Origin: Olavius algarvensis Delta 4 endosymbiont
GTDB lineage: Bacteria; Desulfobacterota; Desulfobacteria; Desulfobacterales; CAJINA01
Length of the DNA: 64,000 nt
NCBI GenBank assembly: GCA_905176665.1
Contig: CAJINA010000157.1
Coordinates: 1 to 64,000 of the forward strand
Direction: 5' to 3'
The notes under the pieces are model-generated. The model was not told the origin of the DNA, did no database searches, and worked only from the letters and a program-made list of their open reading frames with translations. Each line of letters begins with the position of its first letter. The first letter of the stretch is position 1. Of this stretch, positions 45,858 through 54,139 are shown piece by piece. A program made the position numbers and the translations under genes.

Positions 45858-46914
45858 AGGCGGCGCAGATGCCGTATCTCGGCAACAGGTCATGAATAAC
45901 AAAAAACCGGTGCGCCATGACCGCATCATGGAACAATTTCCAGTTACTGGCCAAAAACCGGGGTTTGTAGGTATGCACCCGCAGATCATGACTGATGCCC
46001 AACGCTTTTGCTTTCCAAGAGTTTTTACCTCGGGCGGCGTAAGTGACGGTTTCAGCACCAAAGCTGAACTGGCCCTGGCGAATGGCCATGAGCCACTGTT
46101 TATGGCGTTCTTCGCCAGACTCTATCCTTAGAGATTCAAAAAGTGATCGTATCCGGTCTCTGTCCGCAAGGAGCAAGTCGTTCGCCGCAGCATCCGGATC
46201 GCCAATGATAAAGCGTTGCATGGCCTGGTGCATTTGACGTGCTGCCGCCATGAACTCAGCAGTGTTGTCGCGCTGCACCAATTCACCCGCACCATTTTTA
46301 TATTCCCATGATAGAAACGGCATGTCGGGAAATACGTTGGCGCGACCGTGCCCCAGGGGCGGAATAGCGTCATCGAGCAGGTCGCGAAGCAGATCTTTCA
46401 ACGGGTTGTCAAAAACGCCGGATTGTTTTGTTTCCCGCGCATTCTCAACTTCGTTGACCGCGTGTAAAACGCCGGCAAAGCCCTGGTGGGCCCAGGTGTC
46501 GGCGTATACATGCATGGTGACGCCAAGACGGTGGAGGCCATACGGCTGGTGGCGGTGGGCGATCGTATCGGCGACCATCTTTCGGGCCACGTGGCTGTTC
46601 GGGCGGCAGATGATTTTTTTGATAAACTCACCGGTCGGATTGCGACCCGCGGGTTTTCCGCCGTTACCCGGCAGAAAATGAAAAGGCAGCCAGACCAGGT
46701 GGTTGGCCAGTTCCTGGGCATTGCGCGGGTCCAGCATTTTGTGGGCACTGGACGTACGGTGGTACAGGGCCTTGTTGTCGAAATAGACGGTGCCGGTACT
46801 GGTGGCATCATCCACATACTGGGCCGCATAGGCGACAATGTTGGCCTTCGGTTTGTCAAATCCGGCCAGCCGGGCGAGTACATAGGTTACGGCATGATGA
46901 AAATCAATCTGCAC
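45856..46914 (-). CDS. DUF6765-like protein
   Basis: A 352-residue protein starting MQIDFHHAVTYVLARLAGF, typical of the DUF6765 family as I recall it. It is histidine-rich with well-spaced motifs: DFHH, HRTSSAHKMLD, GVTMHVYADTWAHQGF and VMAHRFF. The HxxxDxxxH pattern in HVYADTWAHQ resembles metal sites of the phospholipase C/S1-P1 nuclease fold, so a zinc hydrolase is possible, but that is inference. There is no clear signal peptide. The stop codon abuts PAL 5, and the gene's 5' side faces PAL 6. Confidence 0.7.
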   Translation of the reverse strand: MQIDFHHAVTYVLARLAGFDKPKANIVAYAAQYVDDATSTGTVYFDNKALYHRTSSAHKMLDPRNAQELANHLVWLPFHFLPGNGGKPAGRNPTGEFIKKIICRPNSHVARKMVADTIAHRHQPYGLHRLGVTMHVYADTWAHQGFAGVLHAVNEVENARETKQSGVFDNPLKDLLRDLLDDAIPPLGHGRANVFPDMPFLSWEYKNGAGELVQRDNTAEFMAAARQMHQAMQRFIIGDPDAAANDLLLADRDRIRSLFESLRIESGEERHKQWLMAIRQGQFSFGAETVTYAARGKNSWKAKALGISHDLRVHTYKPRFLASNWKLFHDAVMAHRFFVIHDLLPRYGICAA

Positions 46915-46983
46915 GGGTCCCTCCTGAAAAATAGGGGTAAATCTTAAGATTAATATTCAAGTGACATTATTTGGGGATATGAA

Positions 46984-47158
46984 TAGATGTTTTTTTAAAA
47001 GTGAATTTTGACTCAAGATCAAGGCGGCTGTAAAGCTTAAACCGGAGGTGCCAGCGAAGCCAATGCCCATCGTGGTGAATACTTTTAGTATTTCGAGGAT
47101 TTAATCTTTGCACCCAACGCAGATATTGAGTTAAAGGACGCTTTTAAAAAAGCATCTA
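46984..47158 (-). repeat. PAL element 6 (175 bp, reverse orientation, with insert)
   Basis: Outer arms TAGATGTTTTTTTAAAAG and CTTTTAAAAAAGCATCTA are complementary with one mismatch. It carries the extra ~35 bp (GAGGTGCCAGCGAAGCCAAT and GCCCATCGTGG) seen in PAL 2 and PAL 8. The last three bases (CTA) are the TAG stop of the downstream OmpA gene in reverse. Confidence 0.85.
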
Positions 47159-47713
47159 ATCGAGTCGTTTGAAAACGACCCGCCTGTTCCTGGCCCGCCC
47201 CTGCTCGGTTTCATTGTCGGCCACCGGCTGAGATTCGCCATAACCAATCGTTTCCAGGCGATTTTCCGCCACATGGTATTGATCCATCAGGTACTGCTTC
47301 AAAGCTCGGGCCCGCTTCTCGGAGAGATCCCGGTTATATGCTTCGCTGCCGACACTGTCTGTATGTCCGGCTATTTCAAAACGGTAGGGGCCTAAAATCT
47401 CGGAGGAAAGCGCCTTCCCGGCTTCGGCCATTTGCTTTTTTGAGAAATCATCGGCCACTTCGACGCTGCCGGATTTGAAGAAAATGTTGATCGCTATTTC
47501 CGGCGGCCTGGCTTCGGCGCTGATTCCCCGCAGGCGAAAGCGCGGCTTCTGACTGCCGCCTGCGGTATCGGGAAGGCTATCATCAGTCGTGGTGGTTTTG
47601 CTCAGGGTGTCAATAAAATCGTCGGCGGTTACAAGGCGGGCTTCATCCGCCTGAGCGGTTACAGCGAACAGGAAGACCGCCGCTATCATGATCAGAAGAC
47701 GTATAAATGGCAT
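47156..47713 (-). CDS. OmpA-family peptidoglycan-binding protein
   Basis: A 185-residue secreted protein with signal peptide (LLIMIAAVFLFAVTAQA), a short unstructured linker and a C-terminal OmpA domain. Motifs: INIFFKSGSVEV, FEIAGHTDSVGSEAYNRDLS and RARNRRVVFKRLD. Start ATG 47713 is preceded by GGAGG at 5 nt. Such proteins bind peptidoglycan non-covalently in the periplasm. Its TAG stop coincides with the end of PAL 6. Confidence 0.9.
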   Translation of the reverse strand: MPFIRLLIMIAAVFLFAVTAQADEARLVTADDFIDTLSKTTTTDDSLPDTAGGSQKPRFRLRGISAEARPPEIAINIFFKSGSVEVADDFSKKQMAEAGKALSSEILGPYRFEIAGHTDSVGSEAYNRDLSEKRARALKQYLMDQYHVAENRLETIGYGESQPVADNETEQGRARNRRVVFKRLD

Positions 47714-47850
47714 GTTTCCTCCCTGGGGCAGCACACCCGTATGGCCGACAGATATAGCCGTTGTTACTTCTGCTCTGATAAAGGGGTGTTTCGGTGTGCT
47801 CCTTGTAAAAGTACCACCGCAGAGTGGAGGTTTTCAACCGAAATCTGATC

Positions 47851-48027
47851 TTACGAGCAGTTCGGGCATGCCAGGCGTTTGTCAGGTTCCCCTTTTCGTC
47901 GGCGAATCACATTGCCGCGACCGCCGCGGGCCCGTTTGGGAGGTGGTTTCTTTTCCGAATCATCCATCTCACGGTCCAGGAGCTTTTGCAAAAGCGCATC
48001 TATTTCTTCAATCTTTTTCTTATCCAT
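47851..48027 (-). CDS. Small basic protein with C-terminal CPNC
   Basis: A 58-codon frame from ATG 48027. The N-terminal half is a helical acidic/basic segment (MDKKKIEEIDALLQKLLDRE). A basic middle follows (KKPPPKRARGGRGNVIRRRK), and the end is ACPNCS, half a zinc ribbon. Composition and codon use look coding, and an in-frame stop lies 13 codons upstream. The ribosome site is weak. No family is recognised; RNA or DNA binding is possible from the charge. It could be a truncated longer protein, since a second CxxC is lacking. Confidence 0.5.
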   Translation of the reverse strand: MDKKKIEEIDALLQKLLDREMDDSEKKPPPKRARGGRGNVIRRRKGEPDKRLACPNCS

Positions 48028-48234
48028 GGGATCAACTTTGGGTACCTGCCGTATCGGCGGGGATCAACCCGGGGACGTGGTGGTAAGCTTGAAGTGTCTG
48101 AATTGTCGGTTAATTTTCTTGGTAGTAACGGTATCGACCGGTGATCCGGAAACGATCGCCGGCCCCTTGTATTGTATATCGGCCTGAGCGCTGGATAACT
48201 TTAGAAAATTATTGGGGTTGCCTCGTTGTCAGGA

Positions 48235-48600
48235 TTAAGGGGATGTATTCCAAATGTCAATGGGCAAGCGGTAATGTTCGATGTTTTTTTTCAGCTTTAT
48301 CCAATATTTCATGTCGCTTTCTTTTTCCATGATCAAGACGATGCCGGCCTTGCGACCGGTTTGCAGGGCATACTGCAGACTTTCACCAATCGATTCATAC
48401 CACATATCCGCATAGTCGAACTCGATGACGTATTTCTTAGAAAGACAGTCATATTGATCAGACACGGCAACTTTACCAGAATCGAAATATTTGGCACACC
48501 AGCGTTCCTGGTACCAACGTTTTGGGTGCAGCCTTTCAGCAGTTGCAATCGTTGGTATCAAAATGAGTGTAAACATGAAGACGGCGATGATCTTGCGCAT
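48235..48600 (-). CDS. Small secreted protein, nuclease-like core
   Basis: A 121-residue protein with a clear signal peptide (AVFMFTLILIPTIATAE). The mature part has RWCAKYFDSGKV, then YVIEFDYADMWYESIGESLQ, QTGRKAGIVLIMEKESD and NIEHYRLPIDIW. The order 'EFD ... E-IG-SL-YALQTG ... GIVLI' is reminiscent of the PD-(D/E)xK nuclease core, and close relatives occur in many proteobacteria as unnamed proteins. Nuclease activity is inference only. It has two cysteines that may form a disulfide. Confidence 0.65.
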   Translation of the reverse strand: MRKIIAVFMFTLILIPTIATAERLHPKRWYQERWCAKYFDSGKVAVSDQYDCLSKKYVIEFDYADMWYESIGESLQYALQTGRKAGIVLIMEKESDMKYWIKLKKNIEHYRLPIDIWNTSP

Positions 48601-48674
48601 TTATTTACCTATTTTTATTGATATTTTTTAGGGGTTTTTGGACCCTGGGCCCCTCGAACCCTTGTACCTTCTTA

Positions 48675-49379
48675 CTATATCGCGGGCATTTTATCCATAG
48701 CTGCCATGATGCGTTTTTGCCGCCAGCGAACATGCTCGCTCGGCATGACCGGTGACCAGCGTCGGGGGCTGGGCAGGATCGCCGCCAGCAGGGCAGCCTG
48801 TTCCCGGGTCAGGTTTTTAGCAGAGCGGTTAAAATAGCTGCGGGCGGCCGCCTCGGCCCCCAGGATATGTCGGCCCCAATCTACCGTATTCATATACACT
48901 TCGAATATTCTCTGCTTGTTCCACAAAATTTCTATTAAAACAGTATAGTAGGCCTCCAGTAACTTGCGGACGATACTCCGGCTGGGCAGCAGGAAAATGG
49001 TCCGGGCGGTTTGCATGGTAATGGTGCTGGCACCGCGGGTCCGGCTGGCTGAAGTCAGGTCCCTGAGGACAATTTTCATCTCGATAAAGTCGAAACCATG
49101 ATGCTGCAAAAAACGCTGGTCTTCGGATGCGAGGACGGCTTTTTTCAGGTGGTTTGAGATATCGCTCAGGGAGACCCAATACCAGGTGGGCTTTTGCCAG
49201 GGTTCCCCCTTATATACCTGGACCACCCGGTCGTAGGTCGTGCCCAGGGTGAAGGGCGGATTTACAAAGCGCAGGGTCAACACCTGGAAAGTGGTAAAGA
49301 GGAATAGCGAGACGGCTACCAGCGCGATCAGACGCAGCAGACGCTTGATATTGCTCTGCTTTTTCTTTTTTCGCGGCAC
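48675..49379 (-). CDS. mtgA: Monofunctional peptidoglycan glycosyltransferase (MtgA)
   Basis: A 234-residue GT51 transglycosylase anchored by one N-terminal helix (about residues 14-33). Catalytic motifs: ASEDQRFLQHHGFD (catalytic Glu), RGASTITMQTAR, KQRIFEVYMNTVDWG. There is no transpeptidase domain, so it is MtgA, which polymerises lipid II into glycan strands. Length fits MtgA (about 240). It stands alone on the minus strand, separated from the MFS gene by PAL 7. Confidence 0.93.
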   Translation of the reverse strand: MPRKKKKQSNIKRLLRLIALVAVSLFLFTTFQVLTLRFVNPPFTLGTTYDRVVQVYKGEPWQKPTWYWVSLSDISNHLKKAVLASEDQRFLQHHGFDFIEMKIVLRDLTSASRTRGASTITMQTARTIFLLPSRSIVRKLLEAYYTVLIEILWNKQRIFEVYMNTVDWGRHILGAEAAARSYFNRSAKNLTREQAALLAAILPSPRRWSPVMPSEHVRWRQKRIMAAMDKMPAI

Positions 49380-49406
49380 GCGAGCGAGTCCTTTGGGTTA
49401 CCTGTT

Positions 49407-49550
49407 AGAAGCCATCTCAAAAAAGTCTTTTAGCCCAAACGCGGCGTTGGGCGCTCTGTTCAAGTCCTCGAAATACTCCAGTATTCCTCCGGGTTGAAAC
49501 TCGCGGCCGCCTTGATTTTGAACTAAAATCCGTTTTTTGAGATAGCTTCT
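49407..49550 (+). repeat. PAL element 7 (144 bp)
   Basis: Very close to PAL 1: outer arms AGAAGCCATCTCAAAAAA and TTTTTTGAGATAGCTTCT, inner GCCCAAACGCGGCGTTGGGC and AATACTCCAGTATT. The MFS gene's TAG stop (49549-49551) lies at its right boundary. Confidence 0.9.
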
Positions 49551-50688
49551 AATCATTGCGCGGTACACGAATCAACTGGGTGGCGGCCAGTGATATAAGA
49601 CTCATTGCGGCCCCGGCAATAAACACGATCCGATAATCGATCATCCAAATTAGGCCACCGAGTGCCGGTAGAAATACAGCCGCAATATGGTTGATGGTGA
49701 AACTGACGGCCATGCTCGGGGCGATATCCCGGGGGTCTCCAATCTTCTGAAAATAGGTCCGGATGGCGATGGCGAAATTGAAAAAGATGTGATCGAGTAT
49801 GTAAAGGGCGGCTCCAACCAGTTTCGAATCCGTGACCGCGTAGCCCACAAATATAAAAATCAGGCTGAAGTATTCCAGCGATAGGACTTTTCGTTCACCA
49901 TAGCGAATGATGGCCCGGCCGATCATGGGGCTCAAGAAATAATTTACGGCATTGTTGATGACAAACAGAATGGTAATCTCCCGGACGGAATATCCGAATT
50001 TTTTTACCAGCAGGAACACGGCAAAGGCGATGAATATCTGACGACGGGCTCCGGACATAAAGGTAAGGAAATAGAAAAGCCAGTATTTTGACCGGAGGAT
50101 CATTCTTTTACGCTGGGGCACCAGGTTTTTATCGGTAGGGTCTTGGAAAAATCCCCAGGCAGCCGCCGCCATAATCAGGCCGCCAATCAGCAGGTAGAGC
50201 TGCGTGTAGCTCAGCAGCGGTTCCAGCAGCCAGATACCCAGGCCAATGGCGATACTGGAAGCGGCCGCCACGCTGCGCTGTTTGCCGAACACCCACGGGG
50301 AGGTGCCCTTGTCAAAATATTGCAGGGTCAGGGACTGATTGGTGGTTTCGTAGTAATGAAAGCCGAAGCTCATGACCAAGGTGGTCATGGCCAGTCCCAT
50401 ATATGAGGGGAAGAAACCGGTCACGGCCAGGCCGAATCCCAGGCCCAGAATTGAGAGGGCGGAAAGTTTGTGTTCCCGGATTACGAGAATGGCATAGATG
50501 ACCAATAGGGTCATAAAACCCGGGATTTCCCTGACAGACTGGATGACACCGATGTGATAGCCGTCCAGCCCGCCTACCTCGACGGCAAAATTGTTGAACA
50601 GGGTTCGCCAGGCCTGCAGGCCCACCGTGGCGCAGGCGGTGAATACCATCAGGTAGAGGTACATCGGGTTTTTCATCGCAGTTCGCAT
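49549..50688 (-). CDS. MFS transporter
   Basis: A 379-residue permease with about 11-12 hydrophobic helices and an MFS-like two-half layout. Typical text includes LLVIYAILVIREHKLSALSI and PSMAVSFTINHIAAVFLPALGG. No substrate can be inferred. Its upstream region contains a separate inverted repeat (50796-50882). The stop codon is TAG at the edge of PAL 7. Confidence 0.85.
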   Translation of the reverse strand: MRTAMKNPMYLYLMVFTACATVGLQAWRTLFNNFAVEVGGLDGYHIGVIQSVREIPGFMTLLVIYAILVIREHKLSALSILGLGFGLAVTGFFPSYMGLAMTTLVMSFGFHYYETTNQSLTLQYFDKGTSPWVFGKQRSVAAASSIAIGLGIWLLEPLLSYTQLYLLIGGLIMAAAAWGFFQDPTDKNLVPQRKRMILRSKYWLFYFLTFMSGARRQIFIAFAVFLLVKKFGYSVREITILFVINNAVNYFLSPMIGRAIIRYGERKVLSLEYFSLIFIFVGYAVTDSKLVGAALYILDHIFFNFAIAIRTYFQKIGDPRDIAPSMAVSFTINHIAAVFLPALGGLIWMIDYRIVFIAGAAMSLISLAATQLIRVPRND

Positions 50689-50795
50689 AGGCTTTGCGAA
50701 ATAGTATAGGTCCGGGATTATTACAATGTAAATCTATCCGATCGTCCTAATACTAAAATATATCAAAGTCTCACGCCTGGTCCAATAATGAGTTT

Positions 50796-50882
50796 AATCG
50801 AAATCGCTATCGGGATCGGTATCGAATAATGGAACCCTGCAACGTATCGTATGCGATCCCGATTCCGATAGCGGTCACGATT
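50796..50882. repeat. Imperfect inverted repeat with CGCTATCGG arms
   Basis: Left arm (AATCGAAATCGCTATCGGGA, then TCGGTATCGAAT) and right arm (ATGCGATCCCGATTCCGATA, then GCGGTCACGATT) are complementary over about 30 nt with several mismatches. It may be a dispersed repeat; only one copy is in this window. Confidence 0.6.
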
Positions 50883-50969
50883 GTGTATAAATAAACTAGA
50901 AACAGGCAGACAGCCGTGCTGGCAACATAAACCTAGCAGCAAGGCGTAAATTGCCAATAGGAAAAACGG

Positions 50970-50989
50970 AAAGTGTCACTTGACACTTT
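50970..50989 (+). promoter_or_regulatory. Palindromic operator upstream of the MerR gene
   Basis: AAAGTGTCA-CT-TGACACTTT is a perfect 9-bp inverted repeat with a 2-bp centre. The right arm includes TTGACA (50980-50985), which can serve as a -35 box. It lies 28 bp before the preferred start codon. MerR regulators bind such dyads at their own promoters, so autoregulation is likely. Confidence 0.65.
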
Positions 50990-51017
50990 AAATTATTGGT
51001 GGTTCTATGGCCCTGCC

Positions 51018-51731
51018 ATGCCAACACCTGCCCAAAAAGAACGACCGAAGACCGCCAATGGGACGCCCTTTTACAAAATGAAAGACCTCGCGGCCGCCAC
51101 CGGTATACCTAAGTCAACTATTTTGCTTTATGTAAACAAGGGGTTATTGCCACAACCCGTTCGCCCGGTCTCGAACGTAGCCTACTACCATCCCGACTGT
51201 GTGGAACGCATTGCCTTTATCCGGCGCATTCAGTCCAGTCACCGTCTGCCCCTGGCGGCCATAAAGGGTTTGCTGAAAGAAATGGACAGGGGCAAGGATA
51301 TCAACACCCTTTTGGACCTACAGACCTTGTTGTTCGCCACTGAGGGCGACCAGCGGCTGGATGCGGCGGGTCTCGAAGAGGCCGCCGGCCTCTCGGTCAG
51401 CCAGGCGGACGCCCTGGTGGCCGCGCGGCTGCTGATTCCGCTCGAGGATGGCCGCTTCGACCCCGAAGATGTGGCTGTTGCCAAACTGCTGAAAACAGGA
51501 CTGCAGCTGGGGATCAAGATTGAAGAACTTAGTTTTTATCCCCGCCTGGCCGACCAGATTGTCGAAAACGAGCTTGATTTGCGGCGCAGGCGTACCCGCT
51601 GCCTGACCTTCGAAGAGGACGCCGCTCTGACCCTGGAAATGACTCACGTGGCACGCGGGCTGCGGACCTATATCATTGACCGGGTGATGCAGCGACGGCT
51701 GATAAAACGCCGTCTTAAAAACGACTTTTGA
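51018..51731 (+). CDS. MerR-family transcriptional regulator
   Basis: A 237-residue regulator. The N-terminal winged HTH is MerR-like: YKMKDLAAATGIPKSTILLY, VNKGLLPQP, YYHPDCVERIAFIRRIQ. A long C-terminal effector region (about residues 95-237) is unlike the short MerR coiled-coil tail and probably binds an acyl-CoA or aromatic ligand, by analogy with its position before a dienoyl-CoA reductase-like gene. ATG 51018 is chosen because the GTG 45 nt upstream falls inside the operator. The final codons (about RRLKNDF and stop) are encoded by the arm of PAL 8. Confidence 0.85.
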   Translation: MPTPAQKERPKTANGTPFYKMKDLAAATGIPKSTILLYVNKGLLPQPVRPVSNVAYYHPDCVERIAFIRRIQSSHRLPLAAIKGLLKEMDRGKDINTLLDLQTLLFATEGDQRLDAAGLEEAAGLSVSQADALVAARLLIPLEDGRFDPEDVAVAKLLKTGLQLGIKIEELSFYPRLADQIVENELDLRRRRTRCLTFEEDAALTLEMTHVARGLRTYIIDRVMQRRLIKRRLKNDF

Positions 51732-51877
51732 CCCAATCTCGGCGTTGGCCGCTCGGAATAAATCCTCGAAATACCGGGTGTATTTACCACGATCGGCATT
51801 GGCTTTGCTGGCACCTCCGGTTTATTTTTCACGGCTGCCTTGACCTTGAGCCAAAAATCGTTCTTAAGACAGCTTTT
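51704..51877 (+). repeat. PAL element 8 (about 174 bp, with insert)
   Basis: Outer arms AAAACGCCGTCTTAAAAACG and CGTTCTTAAGACAGCTTTT pair with a few mismatches. The interior has CCCAATCTCGGCGTTGG, CCTCGAAATACC and the 35-bp insert (TTTACCACGATCGGCATTGG, CTTTGCTGGCACCTCCGG). The left arm lies inside the 3' end of the MerR gene, giving its last residues and TGA stop. Confidence 0.82.
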
Positions 51878-51908
51878 CGTTTTAAAGGACTAAAAATAAG
51901 GAGAAATC

Positions 51909-53912
51909 ATGAGAGACCCGCTGTTTGACCCCATAAAGATCAACCAGGTGGAAATAAAAAACCGGATATACCTGCCGGCCATGCATCTGGGCATGTGTGT
52001 AGATTTTGAAGTGACCGACCAGGTCGTCGAATTTTATGCCCGCCGGGCCAGAGGCGGGGCTGGAATGATCTGTGTGGGCTTTGCCACCGTAGACGAGATG
52101 GCGGGCAACAGCCTCAATATTGGTGCGCACAAGGACGACTATATCCCGGGTCTGACTAGATTGGCCGCCGGCATCAAGAAGAATGGTGCCCTGGCTTGCA
52201 TACAGTTAAACCATGCCGGTCGCTATAATTTTTCCTTTTTCCTGGAAGGCAAACAGCCGGTGGCCCCTTCACCGATCGCATCCAATTTTACCCGGGAAAC
52301 GCCCCGGGAACTGACCGTTGCGGATATCCAGTCCATTGTCGCCCACTACGCGGCCGCGGCGGTCCGCGTGAAAAGCGCCGGTTTTGACGCGATCGACATT
52401 CTGGCCGGGACCGGCTATCTGATCAGCCAGTTTTTTTCACCCCTCACCAACGAGCGCAAAGACGAGTACGGTGGCAGCCTGGAAAACCGTATGCGTTTCG
52501 GTTTGGAAGTCATGCAGGCGATCCGCGAATCGGTTGGACCTGATTTTCCCCTGATCATGAGAATGAACGGCAATGATTTTATGCCGGGCGGGCAGGGGCG
52601 GGCTGAATTGCAGGAAGTGGCCGCGGCCTTTGTGGAAAGAGGCTCTGTTGATGCCTTCTGCATCAATGTCGGCTGGCATGAAGCCCGGGTTCCCCAGATT
52701 GTCACCAGTGTGCCCCGGGGGGTGTTCGCCTATATGTCCCGGGGCATCAAGGAGAAGGTCTCCGTGCCGGTGATTGCCAGCCATCGCATAAATGATCCTG
52801 ATGTGGCCCGGGAGCTGATCGCTGATGACCTGTGCGATATGGTCGCCATGGGGCGCAGCCTCATTGCCGACCCGGATCTGCCCGTTAAAGCCCAGGCCGG
52901 GCGCGAGCGGGAGATCGTGCATTGCATCGCCTGCGCCCAGGGCTGTTTTGATAATCTGTTCAAGCTCAAACACGTGGAATGTATGTGTAACCCCGAAGCA
53001 GGGTACGAAACCCAGGGCATGTGCCGGGCCGCTGAGAAGCCCGGCCATATTCTCGTCGTCGGGGGTGGTGCCGCCGGCATGAGCGCTGCTTTGGCCGCCA
53101 ATCGCCGGGGCCACAAAGTGACCCTTTGCGAGGCCGGGGACCGGCTTGGTGGCCAGCTCTACCTGGCGGCCGCTCCTCCAGGCCGGGCGGAGTTTTCCCA
53201 GTTGGCCCGGGATTTAGCCATTCAGATGAGTATTACGGATATCGATGTCCGCCTTGAATGTAAGGTGGATGAAAGTCTGATTGAACAGATAAAACCCGAT
53301 GCGGTGATACTGGCCACCGGGGCCAAACCGTTGATACCCCCGATCCCCGGTATTGAGCTGGCCCACGTCGTCCAGGCCTGGGACGTGCTCAATAACAACG
53401 TGTATACCGGCCACCGGGTGGTGATCATCGGCGGCGGAGCCGTGGGGGTTGAAGTCGCCTTGTTCCTGGCCGAAAAAGGCATCCTTTCGGCTGACGCGGT
53501 GAAGTTTCTGCTGGTCAACCAGGCCGAAGACCCGGAAAGCATCTTCAAACTGGCCACCCGTGGTACCCGTGATATCGTGATGTTGGAGATGATCGAAAAG
53601 ATCGGCAAAGATATCGGCAAATCCACCCGCTGGGGCATGCTCCAGGAATTGAAGCGGGTCGGCGTAAGATCCAGCATCGAAACCAAGGCCCTCGAAATTA
53701 CCGCCGAGGGTGTCAAGGTCACCTCTGAGCAAGGCGAAGAGGTGCTGCCGGCCGACACAGTCGTCCTGGCGGCCGGCTCCGTTTCCTACAACCCCCTGGA
53801 GGAAGCCCTGGCCAAAGCGGGTATTGTCTGCAAAGTCGTGGGGGATGCCGGTCAGGTCGGCCTGGCCTTCGATGCGGTGCATCAGGGGTTTCGAGTGGGT
53901 TGCGAAGTATGA
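51909..53912 (+). CDS. NADH:flavin oxidoreductase / 2,4-dienoyl-CoA reductase family enzyme
   Basis: A 667-residue FMN/Fe-S/FAD enzyme of the Old Yellow Enzyme class with fused NAD(P)H domain. Residues 1-340 are the TIM barrel (DPIKINQVEIKNRIYLPAMH, then QLNHAGRY and SPLTNERKDEYGGSLENRM). The Fe-S ligand region is CIACAQGC ... CMCNPE (about residues 341-360). Then a Rossmann FAD domain GHILVVGGGAAGMSAAL and an NAD domain VVIIGGGAVGVEVALFL. Length fits FadH (672). It could reduce unsaturated acyl-CoA or aromatic-derived CoA esters. The MerR gene upstream likely controls it; PAL 8 lies between. Confidence 0.92.
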   Translation: MRDPLFDPIKINQVEIKNRIYLPAMHLGMCVDFEVTDQVVEFYARRARGGAGMICVGFATVDEMAGNSLNIGAHKDDYIPGLTRLAAGIKKNGALACIQLNHAGRYNFSFFLEGKQPVAPSPIASNFTRETPRELTVADIQSIVAHYAAAAVRVKSAGFDAIDILAGTGYLISQFFSPLTNERKDEYGGSLENRMRFGLEVMQAIRESVGPDFPLIMRMNGNDFMPGGQGRAELQEVAAAFVERGSVDAFCINVGWHEARVPQIVTSVPRGVFAYMSRGIKEKVSVPVIASHRINDPDVARELIADDLCDMVAMGRSLIADPDLPVKAQAGREREIVHCIACAQGCFDNLFKLKHVECMCNPEAGYETQGMCRAAEKPGHILVVGGGAAGMSAALAANRRGHKVTLCEAGDRLGGQLYLAAAPPGRAEFSQLARDLAIQMSITDIDVRLECKVDESLIEQIKPDAVILATGAKPLIPPIPGIELAHVVQAWDVLNNNVYTGHRVVIIGGGAVGVEVALFLAEKGILSADAVKFLLVNQAEDPESIFKLATRGTRDIVMLEMIEKIGKDIGKSTRWGMLQELKRVGVRSSIETKALEITAEGVKVTSEQGEEVLPADTVVLAAGSVSYNPLEEALAKAGIVCKVVGDAGQVGLAFDAVHQGFRVGCEV

Positions 53913-53929
53913 CCGCCGGTCAACACTAT

Positions 53930-54070
53930 AAGCTTTTCAAAAAGGTCTTTTGACCCAATCTCGGCGTTGGGCGTATAATTTAAATCCTCGAAATACGGGG
54001 GTATTCTTCCGGTTCAAATATTACGTCCGCCTTGAGCTTGAAACAAAATCCGTTTTTTGAGATAGCTTTT
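53930..54070 (+). repeat. PAL element 9 (141 bp)
   Basis: Outer arms AAGCTTTTCAAAAA and TTTTTTGAGATAGCTTTT pair imperfectly. The interior has CCCAATCTCGGCGTTGGGC, CCTCGAAATACGGGGGTATT and CGCCTTGAGCTTGAAACAAA. It follows the flavoenzyme stop by 18 bp and is itself followed by a classical terminator. Confidence 0.85.
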
Positions 54071-54088
54071 TATCTTTTCAATTAATTG

Positions 54089-54119
54089 AAAAGGCCCGAC
54101 CAATTCGGTCGGGCCTTTT
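54089..54119. terminator. Bidirectional intrinsic terminator
   Basis: AAAAGGCCCGACC and GGTCGGGCCTTTT pair perfectly over 13 bp around a 5-nt loop, with A and T tails on both sides. It serves the convergent flavoenzyme gene and dctM. It shows that PAL 9 is not needed as the terminator here. Confidence 0.92.
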
Positions 54120-54139
54120 AGGTTTACAGGAGAGGGAAA

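Larger units (their letters stand above)
50689..51017. other. Divergent spacer between MFS and MerR genes
   Basis: This 329-bp spacer has no gene. It contains the inverted repeat at 50796-50882, the palindromic operator at 50970-50989 and the promoter elements of the MerR gene. The frame beginning with GTG at 50973 is inside the palindrome and is not a likely start. Confidence 0.6.

Noticed and set aside
47688..48187. Three plus-strand frames between the OmpA gene and 48.2 kb
   Set aside because: They are low-complexity overlaps of each other and of the small minus-strand frame at 47851-48027, with no recognisable domain.
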